64,000 nucleotides of DNA. Origin: Bacillus amyloliquefaciens DSM 7 = ATCC 23350 (GTDB lineage Bacteria; Bacillota; Bacilli; Bacillales; Bacillaceae). Position numbers and translations under genes: made by a program. The first letter of the stretch is position 1; each line of letters begins with the position of its first letter. Where the stretch lies: contig NC_014551.1 of NCBI RefSeq assembly GCF_000196735.1, positions 487,501 through 551,500 on the forward strand, read 5' to 3'. Below the pieces are notes generated by a model. It saw only the letters and a program-made list of their open reading frames with translations. It ran no database searches and was not told the DNA's origin. Positions 7,239-15,407 of the stretch are shown piece by piece.

Positions 7239-7808
7239 TTATTTTTCTTTTAACATTGAATACTTTCGATAAGCTTTATAGTAACTGATGCCAAAGATAA
7301 CAGCCATTAGGGCGGGAAGCGATCTCAAAAGGGCAAATGGAGTTTCAAATAAAAATGCTTTCCAAAACATTGCGCCTTCCATACTCCACAGACCTTCAGC
7401 TAAATATAAACCAGAATCCTTGTAAATCATATAAGAATAAAACAAGCACAGTAAACCAAAACAAGATGAATAACCCATTAATCTTTTATAATAATTACTC
7501 TTTGATTGGCGATCCGAGAAGATTTCATTTTGATCATCATCTTCTTTTTGCCAATATCGCGTTCCGCTAAGCCATGGGCTGTTTATATAACTCCAGCCGA
7601 AGTCTTCATAGATCCCTTTGTAATCTTTGAACTTTTTCTTTGATAAATAATCTTGATAATCCAGCCGCATCACATATGTCTTGTCGGTTTTTTCGAAGGT
7701 GTATATTCCTGATCCGCTAATATTTGTACAGCGATAGCCTTTTTGTAATTGCTCGTTCAGCCATTGCTCCTCTTTTTCAATATCAAAAAACATCTTAAAT
7801 TTCTTCAT
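7239..7808 (-). CDS. DUF2812 membrane protein, partner of the PadR regulator
   Basis: A 189-residue protein starting MKKFKMFFDIEKEEQWLNEQLQKGY, the DUF2812 signature: an N-terminal soluble domain (about 1-105) followed by two hydrophobic segments (about 115-135 and 150-175). The start overlaps the end of the PadR gene by 14 bases and uses AAGGAAG as ribosome site, so the two are translationally linked. PadR-DUF2812 pairs are common in Firmicutes; the membrane protein may work with an unlinked transporter or envelope function. Function unknown. Confidence 0.8.
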   Translation of the reverse strand: MKKFKMFFDIEKEEQWLNEQLQKGYRCTNISGSGIYTFEKTDKTYVMRLDYQDYLSKKKFKDYKGIYEDFGWSYINSPWLSGTRYWQKEDDDQNEIFSDRQSKSNYYKRLMGYSSCFGLLCLFYSYMIYKDSGLYLAEGLWSMEGAMFWKAFLFETPFALLRSLPALMAVIFGISYYKAYRKYSMLKEK

Positions 7809-8112
7809 TCGATTCACTTCCTTCGTACAGGGATAGAATATGCAATAACCTATTTTGTTCCATTTTCAAAATGTCGCTTCCTTCTGCAGTTATCATATAG
7901 ACTTTTCTCCGGCCTGACTCTCCAACAGATTCAATCCAGCCGTGCTTATTCAAGTTTTCAATCGCACCGTATAATGTGCCGGCCGCTAACATAACAGTTC
8001 CGTTACTCATCTTTTCTATCTTCTGCATGGCGGCATAACCATGAAGCGGCTCACGCAGAGCTAATAAAATATAATGCATGGTTTCAGACAGCGGTAATAA
8101 TTTATGTTTCAT
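7795..8112 (-). CDS. PadR-family transcriptional regulator
   Basis: A 105-residue winged-helix protein with the PadR core (MHYILLALREPLHGYAAMQKI, then GTLYGAIENLNKHGWIE). PadR proteins repress their own operon until a small molecule binds. It is first in a two-gene operon with the DUF2812 protein. The promoter region upstream carries three AGTTCGACT-type repeats, a likely operator, so autoregulation is expected. The ribosome site is GAGGGTGA. Confidence 0.87.
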   Translation of the reverse strand: MKHKLLPLSETMHYILLALREPLHGYAAMQKIEKMSNGTVMLAAGTLYGAIENLNKHGWIESVGESGRRKVYMITAEGSDILKMEQNRLLHILSLYEGSESNEEI

Positions 8113-8129
8113 ATCGTCACCCTCTATTC

Positions 8130-8178
8130 AGTTCGACTATATAGTTCGACTTTATAATAAAAGTAATACAGTTCAACT
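8130..8178. promoter_or_regulatory. Repeated operator in front of the PadR operon
   Basis: AGTTCGACT occurs twice in direct orientation (8130-8138 and 8143-8151), and the variant AGTTCAACT at 8170-8178. The repeats sit where the minus-strand promoter must be, the expected place for PadR autorepression. Confidence 0.6.
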
Positions 8179-8240
8179 GAATAGTCAATGGTTTTTTCAA
8201 AATTTGTAAAAATAAATTGATAATAAGAGGACATCAATCT

Positions 8241-8274
8241 AAAAAGCCGCCTTCCTGCGTAAGGGAAAGCGGCT
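8241..8274 (-). terminator. Terminator-like hairpin, minus strand
   Basis: Stem AGCCGC/GCGGCT with inner TTCC/GGAA pairing; on the minus strand it is followed by TTTTT. No supported minus-strand gene precedes it apart from a 21-codon frame at 8283-8348. Confidence 0.5.
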
Positions 8275-8417
8275 GCACGATATTATATGTCAGCCAAATC
8301 CTCAGGGGTAATTGGCTGCTGCGATATTTCAAAGTATGTGTTTGGCATATTGGATAAAAAGAAAATTGTTTTCTAAACGGTGCGATCATATAATTGAATG
8401 AAAAAAGGAAGCATATC

Positions 8418-9806
8418 ATGCCGATCAATTCTTTTGAAAACTATCCGATGAGCTGGAAGCCGACGATTGATAAAACGGAAAAGCCCATTTATAAAGCGAT
8501 TGCGGGGAAATTGGAACAGGATATATTACAAGGAGTTTTATTACCCGGAACCAAGCTGCCTCCTCAGAGAGAATTAGCTGATTATTTGGATTTAAATGTA
8601 AGCACTATTTCAAAGGCTTTTAAAGTTTGCGAGTTAAAAGGTCTGTTGAGTGCATCTGTCGGGAGCGGTACTTTTGTTGCTTACGATGCATTATCGAATG
8701 CGTATCTGCTCGAAGATACAAAGCCGAAGCATTTAATTGAAATGGGAGCGACACTTCCGGATCAGGTATCTTATGAGCCGCTGCTGCTCCAGCTGAAAAG
8801 TATGCTGCAAGAGGAAGATTACGAAAAGTGGTTCGGCTATGGCCGGACAGGTGAAAGTCTTTGGCAGAAAGATGCGGCTGTCAAGCTGATTCGAAGAGGC
8901 GGATTTGAAACGTCCGTTGATCACATTTTATTTGCAAACGGCGGGCAAAATGCGATTGCCGCCACATTGGCAAGTCTCTGTAAACCGGGAGATCGCATCG
9001 GAGTTGATCATCATACATATCCCGGCTTGAAAACGGCCGCGTCAATGCTGATTGTGCAGATTGTGCCGATAAAATCAGAGAACAATGAAATGAGCCCTTC
9101 CTCATTTGAATATGCGTGTAAAAATGAAAATATTAAAGGCATCTACCTAATCCCGGATTATCATAATCCGACAGCGTCTTTTATGTCTGTTGAGAATCGA
9201 AACACGATTGCGGGCATTGCAAAAAAATATAATCAGTTCATTATTGAAGATGCATCGTACCATCTTCTGGGGAAAAATCCGCTTCCGGCTATCGCATCAT
9301 TTGCACCGGAGCAGACCATTCACATTGCCGGTCTGTCAAAATCATTAGCACCAGGGTTGAGGCTGGCGTATGTCGCAGTCCCGAGCCAATATAAGGAGCC
9401 GATTTCAAAGGCGCTTTACAATTTAAATATAACTGTTTCTCCGCTATTAGCAGAACTTACTGCACGCACGATCGTATCGAATCAATTCGAAGTCTTAATT
9501 GAAAGTCATCGTGAACAGACCATTCGCAGAAACAAAATCGTAAATCAATATTTACATGGCTATACGTGTGCAGGTGCTGAAACGGGAATCTTTCGCTGGT
9601 TAATGTTACCCGGAAACATGACAGGTGCGGAATTTGAAAATTTAGCCGCACAACATGGAGTGCAAGTGTATGCGGCTGAACGCTTTGTCGTTGGGAATAG
9701 TTGTCCGGAAAGGGCTGTCAGAGTGTCTGTCTGTGCACCGAAAACGCTTGGGGAGCTTGAGCAGGGCTTAATGATTCTTAAACGCTTGCTGGATGAGCAT
9801 ATGTAA
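8418..9806 (+). CDS. ydeF: MocR-type regulator (GntR helix-turn-helix fused to aminotransferase fold)
   Basis: 462 residues, the length of B. subtilis YdeF, which also precedes an MFS gene of the ydeG type. Residues about 20-90 form a GntR winged helix (IYKAIAGKLEQDILQG, PPQRELADYLDLNVSTISKAF); the rest is a fold-type I aminotransferase domain with the PLP-lysine region LSKSLAPGLRLAY. MocR proteins use bound PLP to sense amines or amino acids and usually control a neighbouring gene. The start at ATG 8418 has AAGGAAG in front; the TTG at 8394 does not. A strong terminator follows, so ydeG may need its own promoter. Confidence 0.87.
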   Translation: MPINSFENYPMSWKPTIDKTEKPIYKAIAGKLEQDILQGVLLPGTKLPPQRELADYLDLNVSTISKAFKVCELKGLLSASVGSGTFVAYDALSNAYLLEDTKPKHLIEMGATLPDQVSYEPLLLQLKSMLQEEDYEKWFGYGRTGESLWQKDAAVKLIRRGGFETSVDHILFANGGQNAIAATLASLCKPGDRIGVDHHTYPGLKTAASMLIVQIVPIKSENNEMSPSSFEYACKNENIKGIYLIPDYHNPTASFMSVENRNTIAGIAKKYNQFIIEDASYHLLGKNPLPAIASFAPEQTIHIAGLSKSLAPGLRLAYVAVPSQYKEPISKALYNLNITVSPLLAELTARTIVSNQFEVLIESHREQTIRRNKIVNQYLHGYTCAGAETGIFRWLMLPGNMTGAEFENLAAQHGVQVYAAERFVVGNSCPERAVRVSVCAPKTLGELEQGLMILKRLLDEHM

Positions 9807-9815
9807 TATTGTCCG

Positions 9816-9847
9816 CCATACAATTCTTATATTGTATGGTTTTTTTT
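9816..9847 (+). terminator. ydeF terminator
   Basis: Perfect 9-bp stem CCATACAAT/ATTGTATGG, a 6-base loop and eight T. Confidence 0.93.
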
Positions 9848-9903
9848 GTGCGTGTTATGATAATCCAAATCTGTTGGAGGTTATAAGAAAGGCAGGTCGG
9901 GTT

Positions 9904-11199
9904 ATGCTTCAAAAAGACAGTATAAACGTGTCAGATGGTCAATCTGCATCATTGCGGCAATTCATAGATTCTCCTGAAAAACAAAAAGCGTTATATAAGC
10001 GTACTTTAGCTGTCGTCAGTCTTTCACAAATTTTCGGTGGTGCAGGGCTGGCGGCAGGAGTTACTGTCGGTGCGCTTATTGCACAGGAAATGCTTGGTAC
10101 AGATGCGTTTGCCGGTGTACCTTCTGCTTTATTTACTTTAGGATCAGCAGGGGCCGCATTATTTGTGGGGAGGCTTTCTCAGCGTTATGGCCGTCGAACA
10201 GGTCTTTCAGCCGGATTTATGATTGGCGGACTGGGGGCGATAGGAGTCATCCTTGCGGCAATGATAAATAGTGTTTTTTTGCTGTTTGCTTCTTTGATTA
10301 TTTATGGTGCGGGAACAGCGACAAATCTGCAAGCCCGTTATGCAGGTACGGATTTGGCAAATCACAAACAGCGGGCGACTGCTGTCAGTATGACTATGGT
10401 TTTTACCACATTTGGTGCAGTTGCAGGCCCGAATTTAGTGAATGTAATGGGGCAATTCGCGCTCTCTATCGGTGTTCCGTCACTTGCGGGTCCATTCATT
10501 TTAGCGGCAGCAGCATATATTTTAGCAGGTGCCACTCTTTTCATCATGCTCCGTCCGGATCCGTTAGTCATAGCAAGAACAATAGAAATTTCCGGCCAAA
10601 AACCTGATGATAGAGGCCAAGTGACCGCGGACGAACACACAAAGAAAAAAAGAGGGATCATTGCGGGCGCAGCGGTTATGATTCTTACTCAAATTGTAAT
10701 GACTGCTATTATGACAATGACGCCGGTTCATATGAGACATCACGGTCATGGCTTAGGAGCAGTAGGTCTTGTCATTGGCTTTCATATAGGCGCCATGTAT
10801 CTCCCTTCACTGGTGACAGGTGTGCTTGCGGATAAATTAGGCCGTACTGTAATGGCTGTATCTTCTGGAATGACGTTGCTTTTGGCAGGACTCGTATCGG
10901 CATTTGCCCCGGGAGATTCTATGATTCTTATGGTCATTGCTCTATCTTTGCTCGGGTTAGGATGGAATTTTGGTTTAATAAGCGGAACTGCACTTATTGT
11001 TGATTCAACTGAAGCTTCCGCACGGGCTAAAACTCAAGGTGCAGTGGATGTTTTGATTGCGTTGTCCGGAGCTGCCGGCGGAGCATTGTCCGGAATGGTC
11101 GTAGCAGGCGCAAGTTATCTAACATTATCACTTGGCGGAGGAATATTATCGTTGTTATTAATTCCGGTGGTGATATGGTCACTTGGAAATAAAGAATAA
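9904..11199 (+). CDS. ydeG: MFS drug/metabolite efflux transporter
   Basis: 431 residues with about 12 hydrophobic segments and MFS loop signatures (GRLSQRYGRRTGL after TM2, GVLADKLGRT in the second half). By size and its place after a YdeF-like MocR it matches B. subtilis YdeG. It probably exports a small molecule sensed by YdeF. The start was taken at ATG 9904; in-frame codons continue upstream with a GGAGG at 9875, so a non-ATG start there is possible. The C-terminal DNA (GGCGGAGG... TTATCG... GATATGG) is echoed by a decayed fragment at 22650-22702. Confidence 0.83.
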   Translation: MLQKDSINVSDGQSASLRQFIDSPEKQKALYKRTLAVVSLSQIFGGAGLAAGVTVGALIAQEMLGTDAFAGVPSALFTLGSAGAALFVGRLSQRYGRRTGLSAGFMIGGLGAIGVILAAMINSVFLLFASLIIYGAGTATNLQARYAGTDLANHKQRATAVSMTMVFTTFGAVAGPNLVNVMGQFALSIGVPSLAGPFILAAAAYILAGATLFIMLRPDPLVIARTIEISGQKPDDRGQVTADEHTKKKRGIIAGAAVMILTQIVMTAIMTMTPVHMRHHGHGLGAVGLVIGFHIGAMYLPSLVTGVLADKLGRTVMAVSSGMTLLLAGLVSAFAPGDSMILMVIALSLLGLGWNFGLISGTALIVDSTEASARAKTQGAVDVLIALSGAAGGALSGMVVAGASYLTLSLGGGILSLLLIPVVIWSLGNKE

Positions 11200-11290
11200 A
11201 CAAAGTACTTTATGTTTGCCCAACATGAACATAAAACGGTGTAAATGGATCAATGAATAACTTCATATACTTGAAATAACAAGCTATTAA

Positions 11291-11384
11291 GGGCCTAGTG
11301 GGGAATAACCCGTGTGAGGCGAGGTTCAAGTCCTCTCGGCCAAATCGAAAAATACCAAGGGTTTTTCCGCCCTTGGTATTTTTT
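11291..11384 (+). repeat. Diverged copy of the tRNA-Leu(GAG) 3' part plus its terminator
   Basis: GGGCCTAGTGGGGAATAACC..., then GAGGTTCAAGTCCTCTCGGCC, aligns with trnS-Leu2 from the anticodon stem to the acceptor (2130-2176). A terminator follows (ACCAAGGG/CCCTTGGT, TTTTTT) like the one after the real tRNA. The 5' half of a tRNA is absent. This is what an attachment-site repeat left by tRNA-targeted integration looks like. The terminator may still stop ydeG transcription and also faces cotR. Confidence 0.8.
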
Positions 11385-11390
11385 CCGTTC

Positions 11391-12352
11391 TTATTTGCTG
11401 TTCCAGTTTTTCTCTATAAATTTATTCACAGGCTGTAAGTTGGTTTTGTTCGCAATTTCAATGACAGCGGGAACCACGGAAGGGTCCGTTTTGGAGAAGT
11501 TAGGAATCCGCGGGTCTAACCGGAAAAAGCGATCTCCCAGAAGATTAGCACTGACCATGGATTCATAGTAACCGTTTCCGCCACCGACAATCTGCAGAAA
11601 TGGCAGTAAAGGTTCATTAGGCGACCTGTCCAAAAGGACTCCCCAATTTGGAGGAAGATTCTTCAGATTTTCGGGACGTATGTTATCTGCACTTACCATT
11701 CCCCACCCCCTCGTATCTCGTCTTAACCGAGTCTGGGCTTCACCTGTTCCAATGGATAATACTGCAATTTGATCCAAAGGCACTTTGGCTTTTCCTACTG
11801 CAAACGCGATACTGGCTGTACTGGGGTTCGTTGCTACTACATATCCGTCGACGTAGTTTTGATAGGCGCGTTGCGTCGCGGGAGCACCGCTGCTCCGCAG
11901 TATGACATCACTCACTTTCTCATCTAAATAGGGAGAGCCGGGAAAGTTGTGAAATAATACAGGAGTCCAACGATCCAGTTTTTGAGAGTATAATTTGAAT
12001 GAAGGGACAACAATTCGTCTTCTTAAGTCTTTGAGACGAAGATCTTCCGGGAAAAGTTTCGTACCGCTTTAATAAAACCGGAATATGGTAATTGTTGATT
12101 AAAAACAGGTCCGCCCGGCCGGGAAATGCTGAATGCTGGCAGGATATTTTCCTTAAAATAGCGGAATGTCTCCTGCGGTGATCTTCCGCTGGCTAATGCA
12201 AGAGCAGTGAATGAACCGATTGAATTTCCCGAAAACACATGGGTTCGGCTTATTAATGTTGGATTTTGTTTAACCAGTCTGTTCAATAATTGTAAACTTA
12301 AAGCACCTAAGGTACCGCCCCCATCAAAGGTCATAATCCGATATTTTGCCAA
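11391..12352 (-). pseudogene. cotR: cotR (patatin-like spore-coat phospholipase) with a frameshift
   Basis: Two frames together give the roughly 320-residue CotR/YvdO patatin-like lipase of the B. subtilis spore coat. The first (12352 to 12023) has DGGGTLGA and the nucleophile elbow GNSIGS, then drifts into a false end. The second resumes at about 12059 (KLFPEDLRLKDLRRRIVVP) and runs to 11391 with the catalytic Asp motif YVDGYVVATN. One missing base near 12058-12062 explains the break. The product would lack the catalytic Asp, so it is inactive unless the base is a sequencing error. Convergent with ydeG; next to other coat genes. Confidence 0.85.
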
Positions 12353-12530
12353 AGTTGATTTCTCCTTTCAATTTAAAACTATCATTCAGTATATGTTTCT
12401 CCGGTGTCTATTGTATGGATGAATGAAAACTTCTCTAAAATGTGTTGATTAATCAAAATAATAGTCCAAGCTGTAATTTTTCATTTACATAATATGTAAT
12501 GATTTTAATATATAAGAAGGAGTGAAGGTC

Positions 12531-12830
12531 ATGTATTATAACCAAGATGAAGATCAAATGTTCATTCCGAAGAAAAAGCCATACAACGAAGCCTGCGACA
12601 GTGGTCATGATATGGATCAGGTGGAAGAAGCATTAAGAGCAGAAGCAGCAAGAGAAGCAGAGGCAAGAGCAAGAGCAGAAGAAGCAATAGCGAGGGCAGA
12701 AGAAGCAAGAGCAAGAGCGGCGGAAGCAAAGGCGGAAGCAATAAGATTAGCAGCAAAAGCGAAATGTAAAAAGCGTCATAAGAAAGAGAAAGAGCATGAT
12801 TGCAAACGTAAGCACAAAAAGAAAAAATAA
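12531..12830 (+). CDS. Small Ala/Glu/Arg-rich coiled-coil protein, probable spore-coat component
   Basis: 99 residues in three parts: a Tyr/Asp-rich head (MYYNQDEDQMFIPKKK), a central Ala-Glu-Arg helix of about 50 residues with regular AEEARARA repeats, and a Lys/His/Cys-rich tail (KCKKRHKKEKEHDCKRKHKKKK). The ATG at 12531 is set by AAGGAGTG. Such charged low-complexity proteins are typical of Bacillus spore coats and exosporium, and it lies between cotR and cotQ. A CATAATAT box about 40 bases upstream resembles a sigma-K -10. No specific family recognised; the coat role is inferred from context. Confidence 0.72.
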   Translation: MYYNQDEDQMFIPKKKPYNEACDSGHDMDQVEEALRAEAAREAEARARAEEAIARAEEARARAAEAKAEAIRLAAKAKCKKRHKKEKEHDCKRKHKKKK

Positions 12831-13052
12831 AATTTTAATAATGTAAAAGACTTGAATCATTTTTTCTCGAAAGAAAATTTTCACCGCGAAAATTCCTGCA
12901 AGGCTGTTGGAGGATCAAACACGAAGCTTGCTCAGCAGAACTAAACGGGCAGGCATAAAAAACATCCGGCTCCATACCGTTTGGGGAACTGTCTGTCGGA
13001 CAGCCTGCAAAAGTCAATATGTTATCCCAGAACGTTATAAAAAATGAGAAGG
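12831..13052. other. Intergenic region with no supported gene
   Basis: Between the small charged gene and cotQ. One forward frame (about 12855-13047) stays open and ends VWGTVCRTACKSQY...RYKK, but it has no start codon with a ribosome site. A minus-strand frame also runs through. I see no convincing coding sequence; it may be a gene relic. Confidence 0.4.
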
Positions 13053-13091
13053 GACAAGAGAGTGGCAGCTTGCCGCCCTTGTCTTTTTTTG
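13053..13091 (+). terminator. Terminator before cotQ
   Basis: Stem GACAAG/CTTGTC with inner GGC/GCC and a run of seven T. It could end the transcript of the small charged gene. Confidence 0.7.
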
Positions 13092-13240
13092 TGTGTTTTT
13101 ATAGGGGGATAAGTCGATGCTCAAGTTAAGCTTTCGCATATATTTATCTATTTTTAAGTTAGTAGACCATCTGTCTAAGAATTTGTCCAAATCCTACATA
13201 TACTGGTACCGGAATCAAATGCTTATTGGGAGTGAAATAG

Positions 13241-14587
13241 ATGGGATCAGCACAGTTAACAGGACGTGTAATCTTCAAAGGGGACCCCGGCTATACACAG
13301 GCGGTTAAGAATTGGAACCCTTATGTTGATGTCTATCCGCTTGTCTTTGTTTTTGCACAAAATTCATACGATGTCAGTAATGCTATTAAATGGGCTCGTG
13401 AGAATAATGTGCCTTTGCGTGTCAGAAGCGGACGCCATGCTCTGGATAAGAACCTTTCAGTAGTAAGTGACGGAATTGTTATTGATGTGAGTGACATGAA
13501 TAAAGTTTTATTGGATGAAAAAAACGCGATTGCAACCGTTCAAACCGGCATTCACGTTGGTCCGCTTGTAAAAGGATTAGCTCGGGATGGTTTTATGGCT
13601 CCGTTTGGAGACAGTCCGACCGTCGGAATCGGAGGAATTACGATGGGCGGCGGATTTGGCGTGCTCTCACGATCGATTGGCCTTATCAGTGATAACCTTC
13701 TCGCACTGAAAATGGTAGATGCAAAAGGCAGGATTATTCGAGCAAATCAATCTCACAATGAGGACTTACTATGGGCTTCCAGAGGAGGCGGGGGAGGTAA
13801 TTTCGGATATAACACCCAATATACTTTCAAAGTTCATCGTGCTCCTAAAACTGCAACCGTCTTTAATATTGTCTGGCCATGGGAACAATTAGAAACGGTA
13901 TTTAAAGCTTGGCAAAGATGGGCGCCGTTTGCAGATGAACGATTAGGATGCTACCTTGAGATTTTCAGCAAAGTAAATGGCTTGTGCCATGCAGAAGGAA
14001 TTTTCCTCGGTTCAAAACCTGAGCTGATTAAAGCATTAAGACCGTTATTAAATACCGGAACTCCGACACAAACCGTAATCAAAACATTATACTATCCAGA
14101 TTGTATAGATTTCTTAGACCCTGATGAACCAATCCCCGGCAGATCCGATCAGAGTGTTAAATTTTCCTCGGCTTGGGCGCTTAATCTTTGGCCGCAAGAA
14201 CCTATTTCAATCATGAGACAATTTTTAGAAAGAGCCACTGGGACAGAAACTAATTTCTTTTTCATAAATTGGGGCGGTGCGATAAGCAGAGTTCCTAGCA
14301 GCGAAACAGCCTTCTTTTGGCGCCGGCCATTGTTTTATACGGAATGGAATGCCAGTTGGGAACATAAATCACAAGAAGCCTCGAATCTTGCGTCAGTTGA
14401 AAGAGTGCGTCAGCTGATGAAGCCATATGTAACAGGTTCATATGTGAATGTTCCGGACCAAAATATTGAAAATTTCGGAAAGGCATATTATGGCTCAAAC
14501 TTTGCAAAGCTTCAAAAAATAAAGGCGAAATACGATCCCGAAAATGTATTTCGTTTTCCGCAAAGCATCCCGCCGTCTTATCACTAG
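13241..14587 (+). CDS. cotQ: Spore-coat FAD-linked oxidoreductase CotQ
   Basis: 448 residues, highly similar to B. subtilis CotQ/YvdP as I remember it (GDPGYTQAVKNWNPY near the start, PEN-VFRFPQSIPP at the end). Family: FAD-binding PCMH oxidases of the berberine-bridge type, with RSGRHALDKNLSVV (flavin-linking His), GGFGVLSRSIGL and a C-terminal BBE region. Located in the spore outer coat; the natural substrate is unknown. Start at 13241 with GGGAGTG in front. In B. subtilis cotR and cotQ are neighbours, as here, but in a different chromosomal region (near yvdR-T). Confidence 0.94.
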   Translation: MGSAQLTGRVIFKGDPGYTQAVKNWNPYVDVYPLVFVFAQNSYDVSNAIKWARENNVPLRVRSGRHALDKNLSVVSDGIVIDVSDMNKVLLDEKNAIATVQTGIHVGPLVKGLARDGFMAPFGDSPTVGIGGITMGGGFGVLSRSIGLISDNLLALKMVDAKGRIIRANQSHNEDLLWASRGGGGGNFGYNTQYTFKVHRAPKTATVFNIVWPWEQLETVFKAWQRWAPFADERLGCYLEIFSKVNGLCHAEGIFLGSKPELIKALRPLLNTGTPTQTVIKTLYYPDCIDFLDPDEPIPGRSDQSVKFSSAWALNLWPQEPISIMRQFLERATGTETNFFFINWGGAISRVPSSETAFFWRRPLFYTEWNASWEHKSQEASNLASVERVRQLMKPYVTGSYVNVPDQNIENFGKAYYGSNFAKLQKIKAKYDPENVFRFPQSIPPSYH

Positions 14588-14628
14588 TGTATTCGTTTTG
14601 TTAAGCATTCTAAATATCATCAAGTTGG

Positions 14629-14658
14629 AACACACCAGAAAATTCAGGTGTGTTTTTA
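14629..14658 (+). terminator. cotQ terminator
   Basis: 8-bp stem AACACACC/GGTGTGTT, a 10-base loop, T-rich end. Confidence 0.85.
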
Positions 14659-14711
14659 TTTTTGCTTTTATTTCTTAAATGAAAAACACTGCTCCATCAG
14701 AAAATAGCATA

Positions 14712-15137
14712 TCAGTTTTCTAATGTATCCCAGTGCGGATTCCAAACGATTTCCCATAGGTGTCCATCTGGGTCTTGGAAGTGACCGGAGTATCCGCCCC
14801 AAAAAGTATCATGAGCGGGATCAGTTATAGTTGCTCCTGCCTGTTTTGCCTGTTCCATTACTTTATCGACTTCAGCTTTACTATTAACATTATGCCCTAG
14901 TGTACATTCGACAGGGCTTGGTGCAGTTAAAGCAACGTTTGCCTCATGTGCGATGGATTTGCGATCCCAAATGGCAAGTTTCAGTCCTGGCTGCAAGTCA
15001 AAAAAGGCAACTGCACCATGCTCAAACTCTTTACCGACTATTCCTTCTGTAGGCAGACCCATACCATCTCGATAGAAGTGCAGCGCTTTTTCTAAATGAT
15101 CTACGCCTAACGTGATTACTGTAATCCGTGGTTTCAT
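14712..15137 (-). CDS. VOC (glyoxalase/bleomycin-resistance fold) family protein
   Basis: 141 residues with two beta-alpha-beta-beta-beta modules: VITLGVDHLEKALHFYRDGMGLP at the start and GYSGHFQDPDGHLWEIVWNP at the end, the usual VOC signatures with a metal-site Glu. Members are lyases, dioxygenases or drug-binding proteins; which applies here cannot be decided. The start at MKPRITV is preceded by GGGAGG; the upstream ATG at 15161 is less likely. Monocistronic. Confidence 0.85.
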   Translation of the reverse strand: MKPRITVITLGVDHLEKALHFYRDGMGLPTEGIVGKEFEHGAVAFFDLQPGLKLAIWDRKSIAHEANVALTAPSPVECTLGHNVNSKAEVDKVMEQAKQAGATITDPAHDTFWGGYSGHFQDPDGHLWEIVWNPHWDTLEN

Positions 15138-15289
15138 AAAAATGCAGCCTCCCAAGCTCATGATAAGAAAATTATATCAATCATTGATTAAGAGAGATAT
15201 AAAAGTTATTTAATTATTCAGTTTGTTTTTGAAGATGTAAAGGGGGTATCTTTCATTAAAAAATTATAGTAAAGAACATTTATATTCTT

Positions 15290-15309
15290 ATATGAACACG
15301 TGATCATAT
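15290..15309. promoter_or_regulatory. Palindrome upstream of czcD, ArsR/CzrA-type operator
   Basis: ATATGA-A-CACGTG-A-TCATAT is symmetric at 18 of 20 positions. It lies about 100 bases before czcD. In B. subtilis czcD is repressed by the ArsR-family protein CzrA and induced by zinc, cobalt, nickel or cadmium. The match to a CzrA site is by form and position only. Confidence 0.55.
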
Positions 15310-15407
15310 ATAATTGTTTGTGTGTGACATGTTAGAATGCTTCATAACAGAAAAGAAATAATAAAAGCATATGCATCAAGAAATTTTAGGTTAAGGAGGA
15401 GATTTTT

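Noticed and set aside
12562..12756. Leu/Pro repeat frame opposite the small coat-like gene
   Set aside because: It is the antisense shadow of the Ala-Glu-Arg repeat, with no ribosome site.
13117..13308. 63-codon frame overlapping the cotQ start
   Set aside because: Out of frame with cotQ, no ribosome site, no recognisable sequence.
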